Origin: DASPKT01 sp035626475
Lineage (GTDB): Bacteria; Pseudomonadota; Alphaproteobacteria; Azospirillales; Azospirillaceae
NCBI GenBank assembly: GCA_035626475.1
Contig: DASPNP010000069.1
Location: forward strand, 1 to 40,299
DNA: 40,299 nt
Direction of reading: 5' to 3'
Below, piece by piece: positions 1 to 7,174 of this stretch. The notes under the pieces are model-generated. The model was not told the origin of the DNA. It saw nothing but the letters and a program-made list of their open reading frames with translations, and did not search any database. Position 1 is the first letter of the stretch, and every line of letters begins with the position of its first letter. The position numbers and the translations under genes were made by a program.

Positions 1-1
1 G

Positions 2-214
2 CCCGATCCCCTCCCCTCCCCCGACGATCCAGAGGCGGCCCTGGCGGCCGTCGTCGCCCTGCGCCGCCTGGCCGACACGCTGGAGCGGGAAGCGGTACGG
101 GCCGCGCTGGCGCAGGGCTGGTCATGGGCGATGATCGCGCAGGCCCTCGGCGTGTCGAAGCAGGCCGCCCACAAGCGCCTCTCCGACGTCGCCGGCACGA
201 ATGCCAACGGATAG
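2..214 (+). CDS. HTH DNA-binding protein, C-terminal part
   Basis: The frame is open from the left edge and ends with TAG at 212-214, so only the last 70 residues are visible. The segment LEREAVRAALAQGWSWAMI followed by AQALGVSKQAAHKRL reads as a helix-turn-helix in which a recognition helix starts near SKQAAHKRL. It is followed 10 bases later by a Clp N-domain gene, and the SD of that gene lies directly after this stop, so the two are probably one transcript. HTH genes next to Clp N-domain-only proteins are a recurring arrangement in bacteria; here the HTH protein is presumably the regulator of the pair. The role is inferred, the HTH is seen. Confidence 0.7.
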   Translation, partial: PDPLPSPDDPEAALAAVVALRRLADTLEREAVRAALAQGWSWAMIAQALGVSKQAAHKRLSDVAGTNANG

Positions 215-224
215 GAGACACCTC

Positions 225-734
225 ATGCTCAACGGCGTCAGACGGCGGATCGCCGACATGCGCACCATCGCGGCGCTCTGCCGGGCGGCGGAACGCCATG
301 CTTTGCTGGACCAGCAGCGGGAGCCCGGGGCCGAGCATTTCCTGCTGGCGGCCCTGGATCTTCCCGACGGGACGGCGCGCCTGGCGTTCGAGCGGGCCGG
401 TGCCGATCCGGCCGGGCTGGCGCCCGCGATCCGGTCGCAGTACCAGGACGCGCTCCGCGCCGTCGGCGTGGGGCTGGCGATGCCGCCGGCGGAAGCGGTC
501 TCCCCGGCGCCGGGCGCGTACCGGGCTTCCGCCTCCGGCCAGGAGCTGATGCGGGAACTGACCGCGGGCCGCTCGGATCACGCCCCGCTGCTGGGCGCCC
601 ATGTCGTGGCCGTCGCCGCCGGCTTCCGGCTCGGCGTCGTGGCCCGGGCGCTGCGGGCGATGGGCGCCGACCCGGCGGCGCTGCGGACGGCCGCAGAGGC
701 GGTGACGCTGGCCGGCGCCAGGGCGGCGTCATGA
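225..734 (+). CDS. Clp N-terminal (R) domain protein without ATPase
   Basis: The start at ATG 225 is chosen for the GGAG about 8 bases upstream; an in-frame ATG at 201 lies inside the preceding gene. The 169 residues match the all-helical Clp N-domain: the first repeat (about residues 13-75) has the typical EHFLLAALDLPDGTARLAFERAG pattern in two halves, and a weaker second repeat (about 95-160) has LLGAHVVAVAAG and ALRAMGAD. There is no Walker motif, so it is not a ClpA/ClpC unfoldase. Clp N-domains bind adaptors or substrates; a free-standing domain could act as adaptor or decoy or as sensor for the upstream HTH protein. That job is inference. Confidence 0.75.
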   Translation: MLNGVRRRIADMRTIAALCRAAERHALLDQQREPGAEHFLLAALDLPDGTARLAFERAGADPAGLAPAIRSQYQDALRAVGVGLAMPPAEAVSPAPGAYRASASGQELMRELTAGRSDHAPLLGAHVVAVAAGFRLGVVARALRAMGADPAALRTAAEAVTLAGARAAS

Positions 735-770
735 TCCTCGTCCACGGATCGGCGGGCGCGCGCCTTCCGC

Positions 771-1400
771 TCAGCCCTTGAAGGCGTAGGGGCCGCCCCG
801 CTCCAGCGCCGCCTGGTAGGCCGGCCGCGCCTGCAGCGCCGCGATCCAGCGCCCGACGGCGGGATAGGGCGCCCTCTTGCCGAACGCGCCGGCGATCTCC
901 GCCACGAAGCTCATCAGGATGTCGGCGCCGGTCAGGGCGTCACCCAGCAGGTAGGGCCGGTCGCGGAGCGACGCCTCGAGATAGGACAGGTGCCGGCCGA
1001 TCTCCCCCTCGATGCGGGGCTGGAGCGGCTTGCCCGCCTCGCCCAGCCGCGAGACGTAGAGATGCAGGATGAAAGGCTGGACGGCGGAGCCTTCCGCATA
1101 GTGCAGCCACTGCAGATAATCCTCATGGGCCGGATTCTCCGGACCGGGCCGCAGGCCGCTTTCCTGGCCGTAATGCCGGATCAGGTAATCGACGATCGCC
1201 GCCGACTCGATGATCAGGCGCCCCTTGTCCTCGAGCATGGGCGCCTTGCCGAGCGGGTGCATGGCGTTCAGCTCCGGCGGGGCCAGCTGGCTCCCCGGGA
1301 GGCGCTGGTAGCTCTTCAGCTCGTAAGGGGCGCCCAGCTCCTCCAGCAGCCAGAGGATTCTGTGGGACCGTGAATTGTTCAGGTGATGCAGGATGATCAT
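771..1400 (-). CDS. glutathione S-transferase family protein
   Basis: A 209-residue protein of normal GST length. The start is ATG at 1400 with AAGGGAA upstream; a longer frame to 1448 has no better signal. The thioredoxin-like N-domain (residues 1-80) shows HLNNSRSHRILWLLEEL at its start and IIESAAIVDYL, whose E-S pair binds the gamma-glutamyl part of glutathione. The C-terminal helical domain (about 90-205) carries LTGADILMSFVAE, the usual N-capping/hydrophobic-staple region. Expected to be a cytosolic glutathione-conjugating or peroxide-reducing enzyme; the substrate cannot be told from sequence. It is transcribed convergently with the Clp N-domain gene, 36 bases away. Confidence 0.88.
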   Translation of the reverse strand: MIILHHLNNSRSHRILWLLEELGAPYELKSYQRLPGSQLAPPELNAMHPLGKAPMLEDKGRLIIESAAIVDYLIRHYGQESGLRPGPENPAHEDYLQWLHYAEGSAVQPFILHLYVSRLGEAGKPLQPRIEGEIGRHLSYLEASLRDRPYLLGDALTGADILMSFVAEIAGAFGKRAPYPAVGRWIAALQARPAYQAALERGGPYAFKG

Positions 1401-1705
1401 CGGCACGGTTCCCTTCGGATCGGATGCCCGGGCTCCGGGCGACGGCAAGACTACACCTTTCGCCGCCGAGCGGCAGGCATCCGACTCTTCGCCGGCACCC
1501 CCCTCTCAATTGCCGACGCCCTCCGGCAGCCATGGCCGATTAGCGCTTGCATTGTCCGGACCGGGCTCTCATCCTGCCAAGCATCGATCTTGCTTCTGGG
1601 TGACTCTTCCGGCACCGCCGGCCCTGTTCCCGTCGTGACATTGAGGCCTCGCCGCATTTTCGCGGACGGGCAACAGCGAACCGGGAATCATCCCAGGAGA
1701 CTTCC
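1401..1705. other. intergenic region upstream of csp gene
   Basis: About 300 bases between the divergent GST and cold-shock genes with no convincing coding frame. It must hold both promoters; a long 5' leader is usual for cold-shock mRNAs, and an SD-like GGAGA lies at 1696-1700 just before the csp start. No clear -35/-10 pair could be fixed by eye. Confidence 0.4.
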
Positions 1706-1915
1706 ATGAGCATCGGCACCGTAAAGTGGTTCAACAGCACCAAAGGCTTCGGCTTCATCCAGCCGTCGGACGGCTCGGCTGACGTCTTCGTCCACATCTC
1801 CGCCGTCGAGCAGGCCGGCATGAGCAGCCTCAACGAGGGCCAGAAGCTCAGCTACGACCTGCAGCACGATCCGCGCAAGGGCAAGGCCGCCGCCGCCAAC
1901 CTGCGCGCCGCCTGA
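1706..1915 (+). CDS. cold-shock domain protein (CspA family)
   Basis: A 69-residue single cold-shock domain, the normal length for CspA-type proteins. RNP1 is visible as KGFGFIQ (residues 13-19) and RNP2 as VFVHIS (about 27-32), with the conserved GTVKWFN start. These five-stranded OB-fold proteins bind single-stranded RNA/DNA and melt RNA structure. The strong GGAGA before ATG and the monocistronic setting with a hairpin after the stop support a short independent transcript. Whether it is cold-induced cannot be read from the sequence. Confidence 0.95.
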   Translation: MSIGTVKWFNSTKGFGFIQPSDGSADVFVHISAVEQAGMSSLNEGQKLSYDLQHDPRKGKAAAANLRAA

Positions 1916-1926
1916 TCCGCGACGAT

Positions 1927-1956
1927 GGGGAGGCGGCCGACCAGGGCCGTCTCCCC
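1927..1956 (+). terminator. hairpin after cold-shock gene
   Basis: A 12-bp stem with one G-T pair (GGGGAGGCGGCC against GGCCGTCTCCCC) and a 6-base loop starts 11 bases after the csp stop. No U-tract follows, so termination strength is uncertain. The following bases up to 2219 show no coding frame. Confidence 0.55.
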
Positions 1957-2219
1957 TCCCGCGCATTGCCCGCGCGGGCCTGCCGCCTATGGCGGCCCTC
2001 TCTGACCGGCTTTTTCCGACGCGCCCCCATGATCTGGCGCCCGCCCTGGCGGTGCGGCCGGAGATGACGCGAGGTCAAATCCTGCGCCGAATACGTATTT
2101 CGCCCTGAAGGCCCGCGACGGCCAAGGTCGCAGTCTCATCCAGGATGATAAAATTGTCCCATCGGATGGGCGGACGCCGTTCATGTTCTTCTAAGAAACA
2201 AGGGCGTACGGTCGGCTGC

Positions 2220-2444
2220 ATGAAAAAAATTCTGCCACCACAGGTCTCGCGGGCTCATCTGACAGCGGAGCTGCCGCCGCTGCTGCTGCCCCACGCCCTT
2301 GAACTCTACCAGGATATGCGGGCCTGCCTCGATCTCCGCGACCTGTCGGATGAGGAGCTGGACGTCTATATCTGCAGCGAGAATTTCCGTCCCATCCTCG
2401 GCCACTATGCCGCCGGCCGCACCAGCCGGCCCGAACGGTACTGA
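2220..2444 (+). CDS. small hypothetical protein, 74 aa
   Basis: The ATG at 2220 opens MKKILPPQVSRAHL and gives 74 residues. No family is recognised. The middle is leucine-rich and helical (LLLPHALELYQDMRACLDLRDL) with an acidic DEELDVY turn, which is more protein-like than a chance frame in 70% GC DNA. An upstream in-frame start at 2145 would add a basic, unlikely N-terminus. There is no signal peptide or membrane segment. It sits alone between the csp hairpin and the phasin promoter region. Confidence 0.45.
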   Translation: MKKILPPQVSRAHLTAELPPLLLPHALELYQDMRACLDLRDLSDEELDVYICSENFRPILGHYAAGRTSRPERY

Positions 2445-2526
2445 GCCGGGCGGCCGCATCCTTCCGGCCGGCATTCAATATTCCGTAGAGAAGCCGTAGT
2501 ATATTCTCAAAATCCCTTTGAAAATT

Positions 2527-2539
2527 CAGCATTATGCTG
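2527..2539. promoter_or_regulatory. TGC-type palindrome upstream of phasin gene
   Basis: CAGCAT-T-ATGCTG is a perfect 13-base odd palindrome in the AT-richer stretch 120 bases before the phasin gene, adjoining TGCACCGCA. TGC/GCA-rich palindromes resemble the sites described for PhaR, the PHB-responsive repressor of alphaproteobacterial phasin genes. Binding is inference. Confidence 0.4.
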
Positions 2540-2632
2540 CACCGCACTATTTCAGATAGCGCGGAGCGATTGTGGTCTGATTATCGGAATTCATTAATAA
2601 TACATCGCTATCGGCAGCTGGGAGGGCCATGT

Positions 2633-2643
2633 TTGCACTGCAA
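2633..2643. promoter_or_regulatory. TTGCA-N-TGCAA palindrome before phasin start
   Basis: TTGCACTGCAA is a perfect odd palindrome inside the larger imperfect palindrome CATGTTTGCACTGCAACATG (2629-2648). It lies 18 bases before the phasin ATG, where a repressor would block transcription or early elongation. It is a second candidate PhaR-like site. Confidence 0.4.
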
Positions 2644-2660
2644 CATGAAAGGCTCCCACG

Positions 2661-3656
2661 ATGAACATCCAGCAAGCCATGCGGGTCGGTCCGGCCCGGG
2701 TCAACGAACTCTTCGCCAAGCTCGCCGAGACCGGTGACGGCGCGGTGAAGACCCGCGAGACCCTGTTCGCCGACCTCAAGGGCGAGCTCGCCCAGATCGC
2801 CGAACTGGAGGAGCGGCATCTGCTGCCGCTGCTGGCCCGGCACAAGGAGACCAAGGATTTGGTCCAGGGCGCCCGGGACGGCAACAAGGCGCTGGCCGCG
2901 CAGCTGAAGGCGTTGGAGGCCGCTCCCAAGAACGACGGCGCTTTCCTGCAGGGCATCGCCGAACTGCGCCGCGGCTTCCAGCAGCATGTGCGCGACGGCC
3001 GCTCCGAGCTGCTTCCCGCGGTGCAGAAGGTCCTGAGCGAGGACGAGGCCCGGGAGGCGGGCGAGAAGATGGAAGCCGCGCTGCAGCAAGCCGAGCAGGC
3101 CAAGCGCGACGAGGCGGACGCGGCGCGCGGCGCGGCACGGGCGGAACGCGAGCGTGCCCGGCAGGCCGAAGCCGTGCAGACCGCGGCGACCGAGCTGCAG
3201 GAGGAGACGGCGCGCACCGCCCGCGACACCTCGCGCAAAGTGGTGGAGCTGGCCTCGGAAGGGGTCCGCCGGGGTGCCGAGACCTTCCAGGAGGGCGCCA
3301 GCCGCTACATGGCCGGTGCCCAGGACGCCGCGGGCGCGATCCAGACGGTGACCGCCTTCACCACCGCTACCGGGCGCGCCATGGCCGAGGTGCAGGCGGC
3401 CTGGGGCGACCGGGTGTCCAAGACGCTCTCGGAGGCGGCGGCGGCGTCGCGCCGCCTGGTCGGGTGCACCGATCCGGCGCAGATCGCGCAGGTGCAGCGC
3501 GATTTCCTGGAGACGACGATGCGCGGCTGGGTCGATTGCAACGAACGGGTCCTGCAGGCCTCCCGGCGCGCCGCCGACGAGCTGCTACCGGTCCTGCAGA
3601 ACCGGTCCGAGAGCGGCCCGAAGGCGGCCGAGCAGTTCCGCCGCCGGTCCTCCTGA
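2661..3656 (+). CDS. phasin-family protein with degenerate hemerythrin-like N-domain
   Basis: 331 residues in three parts. Residues 5-130 align with the four-helix HHE hemerythrin fold (ELFAKLAETGDGAVKTRETL, AELEERHLLPLL, QQHVRDGRSELLP), but most iron-binding histidine positions are replaced, for instance AQIAELEE where HAELEE is usual. Residues 135-200 form a long Ala/Glu/Arg helix or coiled coil. Residues 205-320 resemble the phasin_2 domain (ETFQEGASRYM, AEVQAAWGDRVSK, QIAQVQRDFLETTMRGW). Phasins coat PHB granules. The start is ATG 2661, 18 bases after a TGC palindrome. The hairpin after the stop suggests a single-gene transcript. Phasin assignment is fairly secure; loss of metal binding is inferred from the missing ligands. 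Confidence 0.75.
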   Translation: MNIQQAMRVGPARVNELFAKLAETGDGAVKTRETLFADLKGELAQIAELEERHLLPLLARHKETKDLVQGARDGNKALAAQLKALEAAPKNDGAFLQGIAELRRGFQQHVRDGRSELLPAVQKVLSEDEAREAGEKMEAALQQAEQAKRDEADAARGAARAERERARQAEAVQTAATELQEETARTARDTSRKVVELASEGVRRGAETFQEGASRYMAGAQDAAGAIQTVTAFTTATGRAMAEVQAAWGDRVSKTLSEAAAASRRLVGCTDPAQIAQVQRDFLETTMRGWVDCNERVLQASRRAADELLPVLQNRSESGPKAAEQFRRRSS

Positions 3657-3674
3657 CCGTCCCGCGATGAGGCG

Positions 3675-3696
3675 GAGGGCGCCGGCGGGCGCCCTC
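3675..3696. terminator. hairpin between phasin gene and Crp/Fnr gene
   Basis: Perfect 9-bp stem GAGGGCGCC/GGCGCCCTC with GGCG loop, between two convergent genes, so it may serve both strands. CTTCC follows on the plus strand. Confidence 0.7.
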
Positions 3697-3723
3697 CTTC
3701 CCTGCTATGGGGCCGGGGCGCCC

Positions 3724-4425
3724 TCAGCGCCTCCGGTCCGTCGGCGCCAGCCGGTCGAACTCGTTCCGGATGGTGCCGTAGCAATCGCAGGCCACGACCT
3801 CCAGCCCCGCCGGGTTCAGGATGGTCATGCCGCCCCGGTTCGACTGGATGAAGCCCGCCCGCTCGAACGCGTTCACCACGACGGTCACCCCCGCCCGCCG
3901 CACGCCCAGCATGATCGCCAGATACTCGTGCGTCAGCGGGAACGAGTCGCCGCTGCGGTCGCGGGTCATGAGCAGCCAGCGGGCGCAGCGCTCCTCGATG
4001 GTGTGGAACGTGTTGCAGGCGACCGTCTGGGCGGTCTGCGAGAAATAGGCCTGGGTGAAGCGCAGCAGCCGGTTGCGGAGCGTGTCGTTCTCCCGCACCG
4101 CCGCCTTGAATGGGCCGGTGGCGATGCGCCAGCCCTCGCCGGGAATCTGCATGTCGCACTGCAAGGGCACGCTGTCGCTCTCCAGCAGGACCGCGGCGCC
4201 GACCATGCCCTCGTTGCCGATGGTGGCGACCTCGACCGCCCGGCCGTCCGCGACCACGTTGATCAGCGACGCGCAGCCGCTTTCCAGGAACCAGACATGG
4301 CCGATCGCCTCGTCCGGGTGGAAGAACGTCATCCTGTGGGGCAGCGGCACCCGTTCCAGATGCGGGCGGATCAGGGCCTCCTCCTCCGCCGACAGGCTGC
4401 TCAGGATGTAGTTGCGGCTTTCCAA
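3724..4425 (-). CDS. Crp/Fnr-family transcriptional regulator
   Basis: 233 residues from TTG 4425, chosen because GGAGAAGG lies 4-5 bases upstream and because the in-frame ATG at 4488 would overlap the kinase by 50 bases. The N-terminal cyclic-nucleotide-binding-like beta roll spans about 20-120 (FHPDEAIGHVWFLESGCASL, ATIGNEGMVGAAVLL), then a dimer helix and a winged HTH (SFPLTHEYLAIMLGVRRAGV, VVVNAFERAGFI). No cysteine cluster of the FNR type is seen in the N-terminal part, so the ligand is unknown. The gene starts 13 bases after the histidine kinase stop and is almost certainly co-transcribed, which suggests the kinase and the regulator serve one response. Confidence 0.88.
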   Translation of the reverse strand: MESRNYILSSLSAEEEALIRPHLERVPLPHRMTFFHPDEAIGHVWFLESGCASLINVVADGRAVEVATIGNEGMVGAAVLLESDSVPLQCDMQIPGEGWRIATGPFKAAVRENDTLRNRLLRFTQAYFSQTAQTVACNTFHTIEERCARWLLMTRDRSGDSFPLTHEYLAIMLGVRRAGVTVVVNAFERAGFIQSNRGGMTILNPAGLEVVACDCYGTIRNEFDRLAPTDRRR

Positions 4426-4438
4426 GGGCCTTCTCCCG

Positions 4439-5713
4439 TCATCCGGTGATCGTGCCCTTTTCAACAGCGGTACGGGCCGTCGTTGCACCCGCTACGGCGT
4501 CGCCGGCGGGCGCCGGGAAGGTGACGGCGACGCAGGTGCCGCCGAGCCGGCCCGGTTCGACCGAGGCTGTGCCCCGGATCTGCTGGGCGAAGGTCCGGAT
4601 CAGCTCCATGCCGAGCGGGCCCTGCCGGTGTTTGTCCGGCATCCCGACGCCGTCATCCTCGATCAGGAGGCGCATGGCGCCGCTGCCGGCGCCATGCAGC
4701 CGGATCGCGATCCGGCCCGCACGCCCCCCGGGGAAGGCATGCTTGATGGCGTTGGTCAGCGCCTCGCCGACGATCAGCCCCAGCGGGATCACCAGGCCGG
4801 GCGGCCAGGGAGCGTCGTCGGCATCGACCTCGATCTCGACCTGTCCGGGGACCGGCACCAGCGTCTCAACCGCCTCCTGCGCCAGGCGGCGGAGATAGGC
4901 GCCGAAATCGACGATGTCGGGCTGATCGCCCTGGTACAGCAGCGTGTGGACCTCGGCGATGCGCGACAGCCTGGACTGGGCGGAGCGCAGCGCCTCGGCG
5001 GTGGCGGGGTCGGGCGCGGCCAAGGCCTGGACCTGCAGCAGCGACGAGGCCAGCTGCAGGGCGTTTTTGGTCCGGTGGTCGACCTCGCGGGCGAGCAGGG
5101 CGCGGTAGCGTAGGTCCTCCTCCCGCTGGGCCAGCGTGTCGCGCAGCACCGCCTCCATCCGGCCGCGCCGCTCCAGCTCCTCCTGCAGCCGGGCGTTCGC
5201 CCGCTCCAGTCGGCGCGTGCGCTCGTTGACCCGGCGCTCCAGCTCGGCCTTGGCCTCCTGCAGCTCGCGTTCGGTCCGGACCCGCCGGGTGATGTCGATG
5301 AAGGAGGCGAACTGCTGGGTGACGCGGTCGCCATCCTGCACCGGGCCGACATTCATGATCGCGGCGCGCACCTCGCCGTCCCGGCGGACATAGGATATCT
5401 CCTCGCTGATGGAGTGCGCCCCCGAGAGGGCGGCGCGGACCCGGTCGCGGAGGCTGGCCTCGACGTCGGGGCCGGCGAGGAACAGCAGGGGCTGGCCCAG
5501 CACCTCGTCGAGGCCCCAGCCGGACATCTCCAGGAAGGCGCCGTTGGCGAAGATGATCGGCGAGTCCCCGGGCCGCGCGTCGCAGATCACCATCGGCATC
5601 CGCGTCACCTCGACGGCCGTCACGAACGCGCCGCCCTTGTGGCGCAGCGTCTCGATGCGCTTCTCGGCCGATTTCTGGCCCGCGCGCTCCCGCCCCTGGG
5701 ACCCTTCCGGCAT
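4439..5713 (-). CDS. LOV-like PAS sensor histidine kinase (HisKA_2 type), photo-cysteine absent
   Basis: 424 residues from ATG 5713, which has GGAG 8 bases upstream; the frame is open further but with poor signals. Domains: PAS/LOV-like about 33-145 (MPMVICDARPGDSPIIFANG, EMSGWGLDEVLGQ, ending FASFIDITRR), a coiled coil about 145-200, a HisKA_2 dimer/phosphoacceptor region with EVDHRTKNALQLASSLLQVQ (H213), and a HATPase_c domain (N-box EALTNAIKHAF, G-box EDDGVGMPDKH, PLGMELI). It should autophosphorylate in the cytosol; no membrane segment or signal peptide is seen. The usual LOV motif NCRFLQG reads PLLFLAG (residues 75-81), so flavin-cysteine photochemistry is not expected. It heads an operon with a Crp/Fnr regulator; no response regulator is adjacent. 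Confidence 0.9.
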   Translation of the reverse strand: MPEGSQGRERAGQKSAEKRIETLRHKGGAFVTAVEVTRMPMVICDARPGDSPIIFANGAFLEMSGWGLDEVLGQPLLFLAGPDVEASLRDRVRAALSGAHSISEEISYVRRDGEVRAAIMNVGPVQDGDRVTQQFASFIDITRRVRTERELQEAKAELERRVNERTRRLERANARLQEELERRGRMEAVLRDTLAQREEDLRYRALLAREVDHRTKNALQLASSLLQVQALAAPDPATAEALRSAQSRLSRIAEVHTLLYQGDQPDIVDFGAYLRRLAQEAVETLVPVPGQVEIEVDADDAPWPPGLVIPLGLIVGEALTNAIKHAFPGGRAGRIAIRLHGAGSGAMRLLIEDDGVGMPDKHRQGPLGMELIRTFAQQIRGTASVEPGRLGGTCVAVTFPAPAGDAVAGATTARTAVEKGTITG

Positions 5714-5889
5714 GCTCTCGGCTCCGATGATTGGAAGAACACGATGCGCGCCATTCATGGGAAAGACAATCGACCCGGGCGGAGTTCTCCCGGTGGATGC
5801 CGCCCCTCCTTTGCCCACAAGCTTTGCGGGTGGCATGCGCCTAGAGTGGCGTGCGGCGGCGTCGCCGCGGGACGCTAGGGGAGACGGCC

Positions 5890-6207
5890 ATGCCGCGCCA
5901 CCCGGAACTGCTGAGCCTCCAGGGTACCGGTGCCTCCGGCCTGCGCCTTCTGCTCGGGCAGTTGCGCGAGGTCCGCGGCGACGGACCCCTGCCCCGGCGG
6001 CAGCGCCAGGAGCTCTACGGCCGCATCCAGGAATGGCTGGAGGTCGAGGCCGCCATGCCCAAGCGCCAGCTTTTCTCGATCGAGGAGCTGCCGCCCGACC
6101 GCCTGCTCGTCGCCCATATTCCCCGCTCCCTGCTCGATCCGGCGCTGGGCTACTGGCGGATGGCCCGGCTCGACCGGTGGCTGGCGGACCGGGCGGGTCG
6201 GGCATGA
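5890..6207 (+). CDS. hypothetical protein, 105 aa
   Basis: ATG 5890 follows a good SD (GGGGAGA, 6 bases). The family is not recognised. The protein is mostly helical and charged, with RLLLGQLREVRG near residue 20, RIQEWLEVEAAMPKRQLFS in the middle and a C-terminal YWRMARLDRWLADRAG. There is no signal peptide, membrane segment or metal motif. It is divergent from the LOV-like kinase (176 bases between starts) and overlaps the next gene by ATGA, so the two are translationally coupled. Function is unknown; divergence from a sensor operon hints at common control but proves nothing. Confidence 0.6.
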   Translation: MPRHPELLSLQGTGASGLRLLLGQLREVRGDGPLPRRQRQELYGRIQEWLEVEAAMPKRQLFSIEELPPDRLLVAHIPRSLLDPALGYWRMARLDRWLADRAGRA

Positions 6208-6392
6208 TCGACGCGGAACTCCTGCGGCGCTATGTCCGCCGCTTCGGCAACACCTTCACCGTGACCTACTGGGACCAGCGGCCCGGCGACCGGCTGAACG
6301 CCATGCTGCGCACCGCCCTCGAGAATGGCGGCCCCGTGGTCACCGACGCCATGGTGGCGGAGGAGCTGGCCTCCCGCCTACCGCCCGGCTGA
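6204..6392 (+). CDS. hypothetical protein, 62 aa
   Basis: Starts at the ATGA overlap with the preceding gene (6204-6207), strong evidence that both are translated. Its 62 residues include RRFGNTFTVTYWDQRPGDR and a C-terminal ALENGGPVVTDAMVAEEL. No family recognised. It has no membrane segment. The size and coupling are like a small partner subunit or an antitoxin-like protein, but no toxin fold is recognisable in the 105-residue neighbour. Confidence 0.55.
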   Translation: MIDAELLRRYVRRFGNTFTVTYWDQRPGDRLNAMLRTALENGGPVVTDAMVAEELASRLPPG

Positions 6393-6521
6393 ACGGCCGG
6401 CGGCGCGAAATTGCCGCCCGCGGCGCGTCTGCGCATGCGGGTCTTCGGGCGGTCGTGCCCATCTGGGAAGGACGGCCTCCGAGGCCGGCATCCGCTCCCC
6501 CTTCCGGAAGACACGACAGCG

Positions 6522-6833
6522 ATGGACCAGGACCCGACCCAACTCGACGCGCATCGCGGCATGGCGGCGCAGAAGGCGACCGACGAACGGCGGGAGCGCT
6601 CCGACGTCGCCGCCGACCAGGGCGCCCGCCGTGAGCGGCAGGAGGCGCTGGAGGCGCAGATGCTGGCCTGTCCGGCCGGAACCTGGCCGGAACTGGCGGA
6701 GAAGGTCGAGTTCCTGCTGGGGCTCTTCTCGGAAACGGGCGCGGGCCAGGACCCCCGGCACCGGCGGCTGACCGAGGCCGTCTTGGCCGACATCGCCCGC
6801 CTGCGCGCGGGACCGGCCGCGGACAGGGGCTGA
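6522..6833 (+). CDS. hypothetical protein, 103 aa
   Basis: The start is placed at ATG 6522 (MDQDPTQLDAHRGM) because the frame upstream to 6411 gives a non-protein-like basic sequence; the SD GGAAGA is weak and 11 bases away. The N-terminal half is very polar (QKATDERRERSDVAADQGAR), the second half helical and hydrophobic (WPELAEKVEFLLGLFSET). No family recognised. It is 129 bases after the two coupled small genes and may or may not share their transcript. Confidence 0.45.
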   Translation: MDQDPTQLDAHRGMAAQKATDERRERSDVAADQGARRERQEALEAQMLACPAGTWPELAEKVEFLLGLFSETGAGQDPRHRRLTEAVLADIARLRAGPAADRG

Positions 6834-6885
6834 GGGTCGCGCCACGGCCGGTTCCAGGGACCGGCCGGCGGACCGGGACAGGCGC

Positions 6886-7029
6886 TCAGCCGAACAGCAG
6901 CAGCGCCGCGAACCCGATGACCAGCACGGCCGGGATGACGATGGGCGGGACGAACCAGGTCTCGTCCCGCGCCCGGGGTGCCCGGGGAACATCATTCCCG
7001 GCGGGCCGGGTCGCGGCCTTCTCGTCCAT
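6886..7029 (-). CDS. small single-pass membrane protein, 47 aa
   Basis: ATG 7029 is preceded by a very strong SD (GGAAGGAGG, about 5-bases spacing), which decides this start over longer in-frame options up to 7182. A polar, proline- and arginine-rich N-terminus of about 25 residues leads to one C-terminal membrane segment (FVPPIVIPAVLVIGFAALLL). Positive residues before the segment predict N-in, C-out topology. No family recognised. Confidence 0.55.
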   Translation of the reverse strand: MDEKAATRPAGNDVPRAPRARDETWFVPPIVIPAVLVIGFAALLLFG

Positions 7030-7174
7030 GTCGCCCTCCTTCCAGCCCTGCCGGGCTTGTCGCATCGACGGGTGACGGGAGCCGGGCACCGGCGCGCCGC
7101 TCTCCTCGCCCAGATCCTGATCCGGTGTCGGGGTCGGTTCGGACATCATGATGATGGCCGGGTGGCGATGCGCC

